Shown here: positions 51,557 through 59,688 of the stretch, piece after piece
Layout of the letters: each line of letters starts with the position of its first letter
How positions within the stretch are numbered: position 1 is the first letter of the stretch
Assembly (NCBI GenBank): GCA_902771935.1
Contig: CACXYM010000003.1
Coordinates: forward strand, 52,813-116,812
Direction of reading: 5' to 3'
DNA: 64,000 nucleotides
From: an uncultured Bacteroidales bacterium
Lineage (GTDB): Bacteria; Bacteroidota; Bacteroidia; Bacteroidales; Paludibacteraceae
Made by a program: the position numbers and the translations under genes
The notes under the pieces: model-generated
Seen by the model: the letters and a program-made list of their open reading frames with translations, nothing else
What the model was told of the DNA's origin: nothing
Databases searched by the model: none

Positions 51557-54073
51557 GTGAAAAAAAGGCTACTTTTTATACTAATCTTTTGCGGACAATG
51601 GGTCTGGGCGGCGCAGCCGGATTCGTTGCGGTTAGATAGTGCCCAACAAGCGCTATTGGATAGTATAGATAAGTTGTTTACCATTCAGGAAGTAGTAGTG
51701 ACCGCGGAAGAATCCACGGGGCAGAGTAGTGCCAGCGTGATAGGTAAAGAGGCGATTCAGCATATTCAGCCTTCCTCCTTTACAGATATCCTCCAGACAC
51801 TTCCGGGTGGTACGACAAAAGACCCTAATCTATCTAATGCCAATACCATTCGCCTCCGAGAAGCAAGTAATAGCGCGAGCAGTAGCGATTATGATGCTTC
51901 ATCTCTTGGAACCTCTTTTGTCGTTGATGGAGCTCCGGTTAACACCGACGCTAATATGCAATATGTCCAATCTGACGTCAGTGGTGCAGACTCTAAACGT
52001 AATAGCGTGGGAGCAGGTGTCGATATGCGAACTATTTCGACCGATGATATAGATAAAGTGGAGATTATTCGCGGAATAGCGGGTGCTGAATATGGGGATG
52101 TGACATCCGGAGTCGTGAAGATTGAGCGTACGAGTAAGCCGACACCTTGGAGAGCACGATTTAAGGCAGACGGATTTAGTAAGTTGCTCTTCTTCGGTAA
52201 AGGAATAGGATGGAATAACGAAAGGACGGTGCTTAATTTTGGAGTGGATTACTTAAATGCCAAAGCCGACCCGACCAACACCTTGGAAAATTATCAACGT
52301 ATCACTGCCTCGGTGCGTTTGCAGCAGAAGTGGGAGATTAATGCCATTCACTTGCGTTGGCAAAGTCATTTGGACTATACCGGTAGCATTGATAACGACA
52401 AAATAGACCCTGATATCCATAACAACCGCGAGGATAGTTATCGAAGTGAATACCATAAGTTAAGTTGGAACAACACTTTCTATCTGCACAGCCACGGTGT
52501 CGAGTGGTGGAGATGTAGTGTGCAAGCCAATCTGTTAGGCGAGATGGATCGTATCGAACAGACGCGATTAGTGCAATTGACAACGCCTAAGAATCCTGCC
52601 ATCGATAATATGGTTGAAGGCGAGGCTACCGTACAATTCCTGCCCTACAAATACACGGCTAAACACATGGTAGAAGGTGTACCGATTAACGTCTTTATCC
52701 GCCCTAAAGCCGAGTTCTATTTCTCAACATGGCGCATAGAGCATAAGGCGAATATAGGTATTGAGTGGCGTTATACCAAGAACTTCGGTAGAGGACAGAT
52801 ATACGACTTGAGTCGTCCACTTAATTACTCCTCGACCTTGCGTCCGCGTGCTTACTACGATATCCCCGCCACGAACCAGTTAGCGTGGTATATCCAAGAC
52901 GATATCACTTTTCCCATTGTGGAGCACTTACGCCTCGACCTCAATATAGGACTACGTGGAACCTCTTTATTGGGGCTTGGAAGTGAATATGCGATTAGCG
53001 GTAGGTGCTATTTAGACCCACGTGCAAACCTTACCGTCAATTTCCCATTTACTAAGGGTAAGTGCTACGTTGCTGCAGCTATCGGGCAGCATACAAAAAT
53101 GCCTACCTTGCTGCAACTCTCACCCAATCTGTTATATATGGATTTGCAAGCGCCCAATGCTACTATTGCTCCCCAAGACCAAACCATGCAAATCTATACG
53201 CATATCATCGATCCTACCAATTATGCACTGCAGCCGGCGAGAAACCTTAAGTGGGAAGTGCGTGCCGGACTTGATATAGATAAGCACCGTTTAACGATTA
53301 CTTATTTCGAAGAAAACATGAGCAATGCTTTCAGGGGGCTGATGCAAGTCGAAGCGTTTCACTATACCATTGGGTCAAGTGATTACAAACGTTTGCTCAC
53401 CTATTCCACTACTACTAATGGTAGCCGTATCTTCAAGCAAGGAGTAGAGTGGCAGTACCAAAGTCCGCGTATTCAGGCTATATGCACTCGTTTTACGGTT
53501 AATGGGGCATGGTTGAGAACCACCTATAGCAATAGTGAAAAGATGTTCTCCACAGAGAAAAGTCCCGGCGTCGTTCAGGGAGTCAATGTGCAAGACCATT
53601 ATATAGGCTTATACGACTGGACGGAAGGGTATATTCGCGAGAGCTTGAATACCAATCTCGTTGCGGATATCTATATTCATAAAATCGGACTCACCGTTAG
53701 TGCTACATTAGAGACGACTGTATATACGGCATCAAAGACCTTGGAGAAGAACGGACGACCTATTTCCTATATATCGTCTGAGGATGGAGAACTCCATCGC
53801 TATGATGCTGCGGCGGAGCAGAATGCAATCCTTAAGACGTTGATTTTCGATTATAATAGCGGACAATTTGTGCGTCGTACGGTGCCTTTTGAAGGCTACC
53901 TGAACTTGCGCGTACAGAAAAGTATAACTCGTTTTGCTAATATCGCGCTATATGTCAATCGGTTATTAGATATACTTCCAGATTATCAGGTAAGTGGCCC
54001 CAGCGGCGGACAAGTGACTATTCACCGAACCGCAAGTCCTTATTTTGGCATGGAGATAAATTTGAATATATAA
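51557..54073 (+). CDS. TonB-dependent receptor of DUF4876/DUF6850 operon
   Basis: 838 aa from GTG at 51557, the only start that yields the signal peptide (MKKRLLFILIFCGQWVWA, cleavage before AQPDS); the frame is open upstream but runs through the promoters. TonB box/plug: IQEVVVTAEESTGQSSASVIGKEAIQHIQPSSFTDILQTLPGG, SFVVDGAPVNTDANMQYVQS, IDKVEIIRGIAGAEYGDVTSGVVKIERTSKPTPWRARFKADG; then a long barrel ending GMEINLNI. No carboxypeptidase-like domain. The GTG lies 4 nt behind the -7 element, so a leaderless mRNA is likely. DUF4876 lipoprotein gene follows after 1 bp. Confidence 0.9.
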   Translation: MKKRLLFILIFCGQWVWAAQPDSLRLDSAQQALLDSIDKLFTIQEVVVTAEESTGQSSASVIGKEAIQHIQPSSFTDILQTLPGGTTKDPNLSNANTIRLREASNSASSSDYDASSLGTSFVVDGAPVNTDANMQYVQSDVSGADSKRNSVGAGVDMRTISTDDIDKVEIIRGIAGAEYGDVTSGVVKIERTSKPTPWRARFKADGFSKLLFFGKGIGWNNERTVLNFGVDYLNAKADPTNTLENYQRITASVRLQQKWEINAIHLRWQSHLDYTGSIDNDKIDPDIHNNREDSYRSEYHKLSWNNTFYLHSHGVEWWRCSVQANLLGEMDRIEQTRLVQLTTPKNPAIDNMVEGEATVQFLPYKYTAKHMVEGVPINVFIRPKAEFYFSTWRIEHKANIGIEWRYTKNFGRGQIYDLSRPLNYSSTLRPRAYYDIPATNQLAWYIQDDITFPIVEHLRLDLNIGLRGTSLLGLGSEYAISGRCYLDPRANLTVNFPFTKGKCYVAAAIGQHTKMPTLLQLSPNLLYMDLQAPNATIAPQDQTMQIYTHIIDPTNYALQPARNLKWEVRAGLDIDKHRLTITYFEENMSNAFRGLMQVEAFHYTIGSSDYKRLLTYSTTTNGSRIFKQGVEWQYQSPRIQAICTRFTVNGAWLRTTYSNSEKMFSTEKSPGVVQGVNVQDHYIGLYDWTEGYIRESLNTNLVADIYIHKIGLTVSATLETTVYTASKTLEKNGRPISYISSEDGELHRYDAAAEQNAILKTLIFDYNSGQFVRRTVPFEGYLNLRVQKSITRFANIALYVNRLLDILPDYQVSGPSGGQVTIHRTASPYFGMEINLNI

Positions 54074-54074
54074 G

Positions 54075-55259
54075 ATGAAATGTAAAGTTATTAGTATGGG
54101 TTTCATGGTGTGCTTGCTGTTGGCAGCATGCGAACCTTCCTCTTTGAACCGGACTGCACGTGTAACGGTTGTTTTGCAGATGGAGCAATTGGAGGATGTG
54201 TCGCATATACACATCACGGCTCATGACGTCAATATGAACAAAGATTATACGGATAGTACGTTATCGCTGACTATTCCTATTGGGTATTACGATTGGTCTA
54301 TATCCGCTGAGAATAACGGCAGACCTATTCGAGGGTATCTACGTGGAGTCGCAGTGTCGCAAGATTGCTCCGTCACTATCCAAACCGACTATATGAGCAC
54401 AGGGGAAAGTGATTTCGTGCTTGCTGAGATTTTCTTTGCGGGAACAGAGACTCCGGAGGGCAAACGGTACGTCGGCGATAAGTATTTCGTAATCTATAAT
54501 AACTCCGAGGACACTTTGTCAGCCGATGGATTGATTTTAATGGAGGCCGACCTGAACTCCGTGCAGAAGTATAAATTAGACTACGACTTTCGTAGCGAGT
54601 ATTTTGCAGTCGATGCGTTGTATCGTGTTCCCGGAACGGGTACAACCTATCGCGTCGCACCGGGGAAGGCATTGCTTATTGCTGATAACGCGATGAATCA
54701 CAAGGAGGCTAATCCGAACTCCTTTGATTTAAGCGAGGCGGATTTGGAGTGGTTTGACGTCTCATCCAGTGCCGGTATAACGGATGTGGATAATCCGCAA
54801 GTGCCGAATATGGATAAGTTGTATTGCTATACCTATACGATTTGGGTGCCGCATAATCAGGGACATAAGTCCTTTGGTTTGGCGCGATTCCCCGAAGGTA
54901 TGACAGTGGAGAAGTACTTCGCAACGGATACGTATTACCTGAATTATACGTATGAGTTAGTAACCTCAGCCGGTACGTTCTCGCAGTCCAAGAAGTCGTA
55001 TGTCATCCCAAACGAATGGGTTGTGGATGCGGTTAATCTCTCACCTTCGGAGACGTTTCAGTGGTTAACCTTTAGCCAAACCCTTGATGCAGGTTATACC
55101 TACGTGGCACCTACAGGTAGTGATGTTACGCGATTTGGCAAGGCTGTGCGTCGTAAGGTGCAACAGATAGTTAATGGACGGCGTGTATTACAGGACACGA
55201 ATAACTCTACCGACGATTTTGAGCATGGAGTACCTGCTAATCCGAATTATTTCAAATGA
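54075..55259 (+). CDS. DUF4876-type lipoprotein
   Basis: 394 aa. Lipobox LLLAAC near residue 20. An N-terminal beta domain (ARVTVVLQMEQLEDVSHIHITAHDVNMNKDYTDSTLSLTIPIGYYDWSISAE) is followed by the larger conserved part with LAEIFFAGTETPEGKRYVGDKYFVIYNNSEDTLSADGLILMEADLNSV, an LTD-like (lamin-tail-type) beta fold by pattern, and FEHGVPANPNYFK at the end. I recognise this as DUF4876, always near a TonB receptor and DUF6850 in Bacteroidales; role unknown, presumably the surface partner of the receptor. Its stop overlaps the next start (ATGA). Confidence 0.82.
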   Translation: MKCKVISMGFMVCLLLAACEPSSLNRTARVTVVLQMEQLEDVSHIHITAHDVNMNKDYTDSTLSLTIPIGYYDWSISAENNGRPIRGYLRGVAVSQDCSVTIQTDYMSTGESDFVLAEIFFAGTETPEGKRYVGDKYFVIYNNSEDTLSADGLILMEADLNSVQKYKLDYDFRSEYFAVDALYRVPGTGTTYRVAPGKALLIADNAMNHKEANPNSFDLSEADLEWFDVSSSAGITDVDNPQVPNMDKLYCYTYTIWVPHNQGHKSFGLARFPEGMTVEKYFATDTYYLNYTYELVTSAGTFSQSKKSYVIPNEWVVDAVNLSPSETFQWLTFSQTLDAGYTYVAPTGSDVTRFGKAVRRKVQQIVNGRRVLQDTNNSTDDFEHGVPANPNYFK

Positions 55260-56398
55260 GTATATTATTGGTCATATTAACAGCATTGGTTACCGATACG
55301 GCGCGGACTGATTTGACCTTATCCGGTCACTTTGGACAGGGCACTGAGCTCTATGACGGCACGCAGATAGGTGGTTTTTCCGTTGAGGCTCAGTCCATAT
55401 ACGATATCACTTCGAGTAGTCGTATTTTCGGTGAGGCGTCGTATCATTGGGAGGATTGTAAGCAGACGCGGTATGTGGACAATGCCGACTACCGATTAGT
55501 TGCTCCTTATTGGACAGTCGATAGTGTAGGAGGGGATATGCGACGGGAGACGTATGCTTTTTACGGAGGATATAGAATGCTTAAGAACCATATCTTATGG
55601 CATGCCGCTTTGCAGTTCCGCGCAGAACAGAGTTATCGGATGCGTGACCCGAGAGCTAAGAATAAAGTTACTGACTTGCGTGTAGAAGCGTCTATTGGGT
55701 ACCAGTGGCAACAATATGCCCTCAGCCTACAAGCGTACGGGGGTAGGTATAAGCAGAATAATGAGATACGATTCTATTCCGAATTAGGTGAGACCACTAT
55801 CTACCACATGGCGAATGATACGGAGCCCTATGCGCGCTTCTCCAGTAATAATAAACTCAGTTACTACACCGGCTACCGCGCCGGAGTAGGCGTGCAACTT
55901 CTGCCTACCACCGGTTTCATGGCGGGAGTTCAGTATGATTGGTTCCGGTTTAAAAAAGAGCTCTCTATCAACACGCAAGTCCCTATTGCCGCACTCACTA
56001 CTCACACCCTTTCTGCGCAGATAGGATATGTGGCTACGCGTTGGAGAGTAACCGCTACTGCCGGAGCGGAACTTAAACGTGGTGAACTATATCTCTATGG
56101 AGATAATGCCAATAACTACTATGAGTTGCTATTCATTGTGCCGAATTACCGCAAGAACTTGGCGTTTGCCCATGTTTATGGAGACTATCGTTTACCATTG
56201 CCAGTAGGAGATATGCTCTTTGCTGCAAAAGTAAACTATGACATGTTCCTGCAGCGGGTAGAGGAGGGAGTTCAGGTGCAATATACCTTCCCGCTCAAAA
56301 AGCGTTACTCGTGGTTAGTTCGTGCGCAGGCACGATTGATACAGTTTGATAATGCACACGCTTGGCAAGTTGGAATAACAACAGGTTTAACATTCTAA
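55256..56398 (+). CDS. DUF6850-type outer-membrane barrel
   Basis: 380 aa. Short hydrophobic N-terminus (MSILLVILTALVTDTA) as signal, then about 14-16 amphipathic strands: LTLSGHFGQGTELYDGTQIGGFSVEAQSIYDITSSSRIFGEASYHWED, ALQFRAEQSYRMRDPRAKNKVTDLRVEASIGYQWQQYALSLQAYGGRY, ending QVGITTGLTF with a terminal Phe. Family pattern DUF6850. An outer-membrane channel or receptor-like barrel working with the TonB receptor and the DUF4876 lipoprotein is the likely role, not proven. The ATG overlaps the previous stop. Confidence 0.8.
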   Translation: MSILLVILTALVTDTARTDLTLSGHFGQGTELYDGTQIGGFSVEAQSIYDITSSSRIFGEASYHWEDCKQTRYVDNADYRLVAPYWTVDSVGGDMRRETYAFYGGYRMLKNHILWHAALQFRAEQSYRMRDPRAKNKVTDLRVEASIGYQWQQYALSLQAYGGRYKQNNEIRFYSELGETTIYHMANDTEPYARFSSNNKLSYYTGYRAGVGVQLLPTTGFMAGVQYDWFRFKKELSINTQVPIAALTTHTLSAQIGYVATRWRVTATAGAELKRGELYLYGDNANNYYELLFIVPNYRKNLAFAHVYGDYRLPLPVGDMLFAAKVNYDMFLQRVEEGVQVQYTFPLKKRYSWLVRAQARLIQFDNAHAWQVGITTGLTF

Positions 56399-56414
56399 TT
56401 TTTAATTTTATATT

Positions 56415-56849
56415 ATGAAAAAGATTCTATTTATCGTTGCAGTGGCGCTGGTGGCGTTGACTGCATGCCAAAAAGGACAAGTGAAAGAAACCGTCTATTC
56501 AGTGGACGAAGTGTTTGTACAGGGTGATTCGCTCGTGGGCGATACCATCTCGGTAGAAGGTATGTGTTTGCATTTGTGCAAGCATGGTGGTCGTAAAGCG
56601 TTTTTGCGCAGTAGTGATCAAGGTGAGTTTATTCGTGCTAATGCTGTTGCCTTTGAGTCTTTTGCGCCTGAGTGCGTGAATAATAAGGTACGCGTGCGCG
56701 GTGTGTTACGCGCGATGGAAGTACCGGTAGAGGTTAAGGAAGCGGAAGAGTCGCACGAAGAGGGCGAAGAGGCTTGCTCTGTCTGCTCGACTGTTAAGAA
56801 GTTCTACATTGATGCCGATTCCTACCAAATCATTCTCCCTGAGAAGTAA
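56415..56849 (+). CDS. Cys/His-rich OB-fold-like lipoprotein
   Basis: 144 aa with lipobox LTAC (Cys about 19). The domain looks like a small OB fold (ISVEGMCLHLCKHGGRKAFLRSSDQGEFIRANA ... NKVRVRGVLRAM ... FYIDADSYQIILPEK). It carries CLHLCKH (CxHxCxH-like) in the first strand pair and an acidic loop ending ACSVCSTV (CxxC). These four cysteines and two histidines could bind Zn, Cu, Fe-S or haem; which one is unknown. Last gene of the TonB/DUF4876/DUF6850 operon, 16 bp after DUF6850, which suggests a metal or metallocofactor as the operon's ligand. Confidence 0.72.
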   Translation: MKKILFIVAVALVALTACQKGQVKETVYSVDEVFVQGDSLVGDTISVEGMCLHLCKHGGRKAFLRSSDQGEFIRANAVAFESFAPECVNNKVRVRGVLRAMEVPVEVKEAEESHEEGEEACSVCSTVKKFYIDADSYQIILPEK

Positions 56850-56876
56850 TTCGTCATTTTACATTTTTAACAAAGC

Positions 56877-56910
56877 AAGAGCCGCATGTCAAACGACATA
56901 CGGCTCTCTT
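56877..56910. terminator. bidirectional terminator-like hairpin
   Basis: AGAGCCGcATGTC-AAAC-GACATaCGGCTCT, one mismatch in the stem, between convergent genes ending at 56849 and 56933; the T-tract is weak on both strands. Confidence 0.72.
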
Positions 56911-56932
56911 AATTCTTCTATTTATCAATTCA

Positions 56933-58459
56933 TCATTCCATTAGTCCTCCAGTGATGTTGTACAGTTTTCCATTGTGGCGGATAAGCAGTTGTCCGTTCT
57001 GGATGAACTTCTCAGCACGTGTAGCCGGTAGTTGAATGCTTTCAATGGCGGTTGACGGGCTCTTGGTGTTCAATGTAGCAAGTACGCTGTACCAGTTTGT
57101 TTTGTCTGCGAAGTTAAAGGTCTGTCCTAAGAGCAGGTAGTCAGCGGTCGTTCTTGCGCGGCATCCAATAGCTGTTTGTGTAGCATCTGCATTGCGTGCT
57201 ACGCAGCTGATAGTGGACGAACCGCCACCTGTACCTAACGTATCTGTGCTGATCAAGGTCAAGTCCTCATCGTAGTTAAATGCCAGCTGGATACCATTTA
57301 GCGTCTCGTGGTTATATGCTATGACACCGGTAGCGGTCGGAAAAGCAGCTACGGTGATGTTCAGCGCGTCATTAGCTGCGGCGTGGATATCGGCATTGAG
57401 TGCCTTGCCATTCGCTTGGTTGATTACATAAACGAGACCATTATTCATGTTGCCGGAGGTAGAAATAGTCTTTTCACCGATCGTGATACTACCTTTACTG
57501 ATAGCGCCGCAGATGTAAATTCTGCCTTTTTCGAACTTGGTCTGTTGGAATTGCAGGTTACCTGTTATCGGGTGATATTCGATAAACTCACGCTTTAGGT
57601 CTGTTCCGTAAGCAGCTGCATAGATACCGCTCTCTGTACTGTTTTTGTAGGTACCAACCACATACAGCTTGCCGTTCTCATAGTGCATACCAATAGGGCG
57701 GTCGTAAACTAAATCGTCGCTATTGATTACGTAGGCGAGATATTTCATTTGGCTGTCGTATTTGATGATAACGGTGTTGCAGTTACTGCTCTTTTGCTGT
57801 GCATTGCCATTCCAATTGTTCGGACGCATTGCGATAGTGTCCATCCAGGTAGGGAAGAGTGTGTCAGCTTGATAACCGGCGAGATAGATGTTATTTGCTT
57901 CATCTTGTGCCAGTCCTGCCCAAGCGTATGAGTCGTTAGGGTCTGCAGTCATTGTGGAGGTGCGCTCATAACTTGCAGTGATGTTGTTACTCTCGGTTAC
58001 GAAAGAGGTGTTGTCGTGCACGTTGATAAACGTTACGTAACGACCTTTCTTATTGCGCATCTTCTGCGCAAAGATTGCTCCTCCGTCTTTGGTAGCCATA
58101 TTGACACTACCACCGAGGTCAAACTGATACGTCGTGTCCGGAACAGTCCATAAAACCGTACCTTCTTTGTCCACTTTTGCCATAAAAGCATTTGTGAGCG
58201 CTTGCAACCCCAATTTACTTGCCGTACCTCCTTGATAGGTATCACCATCGAAATGCAAACCAACTTCGTCCTTGGAAGCCGTAGAGTAACTCGACAGCAG
58301 TAGCAGACTGCCGTCAGCATAGTAATCGAGGTTGTACAATTGCGTTTGTCCTTTGGTAGCGTCTGCTTGTTCTGCTACTAATGTTTTGAAATAGCCAGGT
58401 TCTGCTGCCTGTGCCATTACGCTCAGCCCTAAAGCTGCTAAAAAGATAACTTTTTTCAT
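56933..58459 (-). CDS. exported protein with Bacteroidales C-terminal sorting-like end
   Basis: 508 aa from ATG at 58459 (an ATG two codons upstream, 58465, is equally possible). Signal peptide MKKVIFLAALGLSVMAQAA. The body looks like a repetitive beta-propeller/SBBP type: LLLLSSYSTASKDEVGLHFDGDTYQGG, AKVDKEGTVLWTVPDTTYQFDLGG, VIIKYDSQMKYLAYVINSDD, KLYVVGTYKNS. It ends TRAEKFIQNGQLLIRHNGKLYNITGGLME, the pattern GQ-L-I---GK-YN--G shared with the LRR protein at 45213, probably a T9SS-type sorting end. Cargo or ligand unknown. Its promoter is associated with a conserved dyad. Confidence 0.78.
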   Translation of the reverse strand: MKKVIFLAALGLSVMAQAAEPGYFKTLVAEQADATKGQTQLYNLDYYADGSLLLLSSYSTASKDEVGLHFDGDTYQGGTASKLGLQALTNAFMAKVDKEGTVLWTVPDTTYQFDLGGSVNMATKDGGAIFAQKMRNKKGRYVTFINVHDNTSFVTESNNITASYERTSTMTADPNDSYAWAGLAQDEANNIYLAGYQADTLFPTWMDTIAMRPNNWNGNAQQKSSNCNTVIIKYDSQMKYLAYVINSDDLVYDRPIGMHYENGKLYVVGTYKNSTESGIYAAAYGTDLKREFIEYHPITGNLQFQQTKFEKGRIYICGAISKGSITIGEKTISTSGNMNNGLVYVINQANGKALNADIHAAANDALNITVAAFPTATGVIAYNHETLNGIQLAFNYDEDLTLISTDTLGTGGGSSTISCVARNADATQTAIGCRARTTADYLLLGQTFNFADKTNWYSVLATLNTKSPSTAIESIQLPATRAEKFIQNGQLLIRHNGKLYNITGGLME

Positions 58460-58534
58460 AAGCATAATAATTTAATTAATAATTTGTATTTGGTATTTAT
58501 TTCCAATTAGGCTATAGCCATTTGTTTTCGACGA

Positions 58535-58565
58535 CAAAATTACTACTTTTTCCCCGTCCTTGCAA
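58535..58565 (-). promoter_or_regulatory. Bacteroidota promoter of gene 56933-58459
   Basis: Minus strand TTG (58565-58563), 20-bp spacer, TAATTTTG (58542-58535). Confidence 0.84.
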
Positions 58566-58580
58566 GCCTATACCCCCAAA

Positions 58581-58598
58581 ATACCAACTATTTGGGAT
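58581..58598. promoter_or_regulatory. conserved dyad, site 2
   Basis: ATACC-AACTATTT-GGGAT, one arm mismatch. On the minus strand it ends exactly 15 bp upstream of the -33 TTG, and the spacer (TTTGGGGGTATAGGC) is nearly identical to that of site 1 (TTTAGGGGTATAGGC). Confidence 0.78.
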
Positions 58599-58644
58599 GG
58601 TAGAAAGCATTAATAATATAGAGAAAAATGGAGGTTGCTATTGA

Positions 58645-58688
58645 CAGGCTAAAGTCTCGCAATAATCCCGCAATAATCAGGCAGTTAA
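58645..58688. repeat. 11-bp-period tandem array D (4 units)
   Basis: CAGGCTAAAGT, CTCGCAATAAT, CCCGCAATAAT, CAGGCAGTTAA in 11-bp register; the outer units resemble each other, as in array C. Confidence 0.75.
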
Positions 58689-58763
58689 AAGAAACAAATT
58701 GGGAACAAAAATGGAGAAAAATGCATATTGATCAAACTCTATTGTGGGATACGACCATTCCAC

Positions 58764-58781
58764 ATCCCTAAAAATGGTGAT
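58764..58781. promoter_or_regulatory. conserved dyad, site 4 (upstream of the regulator gene)
   Basis: ATCCC-TAAAAATG-GTGAT, one arm mismatch; the spacer is identical to that of site 5 (TAAAAATG). It ends 14 bp upstream of the -33 TTG of the hemerythrin-LuxR gene, with a TTTTGGG flank as at site 2. Confidence 0.72.
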
Positions 58782-58795
58782 TTTGGGCTCCGTAT

Positions 58796-58826
58796 TTGGC
58801 TAAACCGAATATTTTTACTACCTTTG
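58796..58826 (+). promoter_or_regulatory. Bacteroidota promoter of hemerythrin-LuxR regulator
   Basis: TTG (58796-58798), 20-bp spacer, TACCTTTG (58819-58826), 22 bp upstream of the ATG. Confidence 0.84.
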
Positions 58827-58848
58827 CAGCCAAATTACGATTTCTACT

Positions 58849-59688
58849 ATGTATAAAGCTACGGATAAGATAAGCGACTTGATGGCGCACGAAGAAGATG
58901 CTATCCAGATTATCAGTCGGTTTGGATTAGAATTAGGAGTAGGTGAGCAGACCATTGAACAGGTGTGCGAAGCGCATCATGTGCATACACCTACTTTCCT
59001 CGCTATTGTTAACTATAAACTCTACAAACAGCCTGTTACAGCGGCGGATATCGATGTGCCGACCCTGCAGCGGTTCCTTGGTAATGCCCACGCGTACTTT
59101 TTGGACTTCCGCCTGCCACGACTGCGTCGCGCTTTAGTGGAAGCAATAATTCCTGCCGACCCTACGACTCAGATACCCGGACTTATACTCCGTTGCTACG
59201 ATGAGTTTGTGGACGAGATACGTACCCATATAGAGCATGAAAACGAGGGACGATTTGAGGAACATGAGCACGATGACCAACGCATCACCGATAAACTCAC
59301 AGAAATCAAGAACCTCATCATCAAGTACTTCCAAGGTGGCGACTCCTATCTGCTTATCAGCGTTATGTCCGATTTATGGCATACCGAGCAGGATTTTGCA
59401 GACCATTGCGCTATCGAGGACGATATTTACCGTCCTGCCATAACCAAGATACAACCTTCGAGTCCGCGACGCATACAAATAGCAGAAACAGAAGAACTGA
59501 GTGACCGCGAAAAAGAGGTGCTTATCCAAGTCGTTCGCGGACTGAGCAATAAAGAGATTGCCGATGTGCTATGTATCTCTACGCACACCGTTATTTCACA
59601 CAGAAAGAATATTTCTCGTAAACTCAATATTCACTCAACGGCCGGTTTGACCATCTACGCGATAGTCAATAAGATAGTGCCGATTTGA
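58849..59688 (+). CDS. hemerythrin-like/RIC-type sensor fused to LuxR-family DNA-binding domain
   Basis: 279 aa, soluble. Residues 1-60 (KISDLMAHEEDAIQIISRFGLELGVGEQTIEQVCEAHHV) resemble the ScdA/RIC N-terminal DUF542 domain but lack its CCG cysteines. Residues 85-200 follow the hemerythrin pattern with candidate di-iron ligands in FLGNAHAYFLDFRLP, EFVDEIRTHIEHENEGRFEEHEH and DLWHTEQDFADHCAIEDDIYRP. Residues 213-275 are a LuxR/GerE helix-turn-helix (LSDREKEVLIQVVRGLSNKEIADVLCISTHTVISHRKNISRKL). An iron-, NO- or O2-responsive regulator is the natural reading; P. gingivalis has a LuxR-type haemin regulator (CdhR) that may be related. Dyad site 4 precedes it; its end overlaps convergent FeoB by 34 bp. 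Confidence 0.85.
   Translation: MYKATDKISDLMAHEEDAIQIISRFGLELGVGEQTIEQVCEAHHVHTPTFLAIVNYKLYKQPVTAADIDVPTLQRFLGNAHAYFLDFRLPRLRRALVEAIIPADPTTQIPGLILRCYDEFVDEIRTHIEHENEGRFEEHEHDDQRITDKLTEIKNLIIKYFQGGDSYLLISVMSDLWHTEQDFADHCAIEDDIYRPAITKIQPSSPRRIQIAETEELSDREKEVLIQVVRGLSNKEIADVLCISTHTVISHRKNISRKLNIHSTAGLTIYAIVNKIVPI

Larger units (their letters stand above)
58460..58848. other. intergenic region with two dyads, two divergent promoters and an 11-bp array
   Basis: 389 bp between the divergent genes at 58459 and 58849. It carries the minus promoter (58535-58565) and dyad site 2 (58581-58598), array D (58645-58688), then dyad site 4 (58764-58781) and the plus promoter (58796-58826). Confidence 0.8.
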
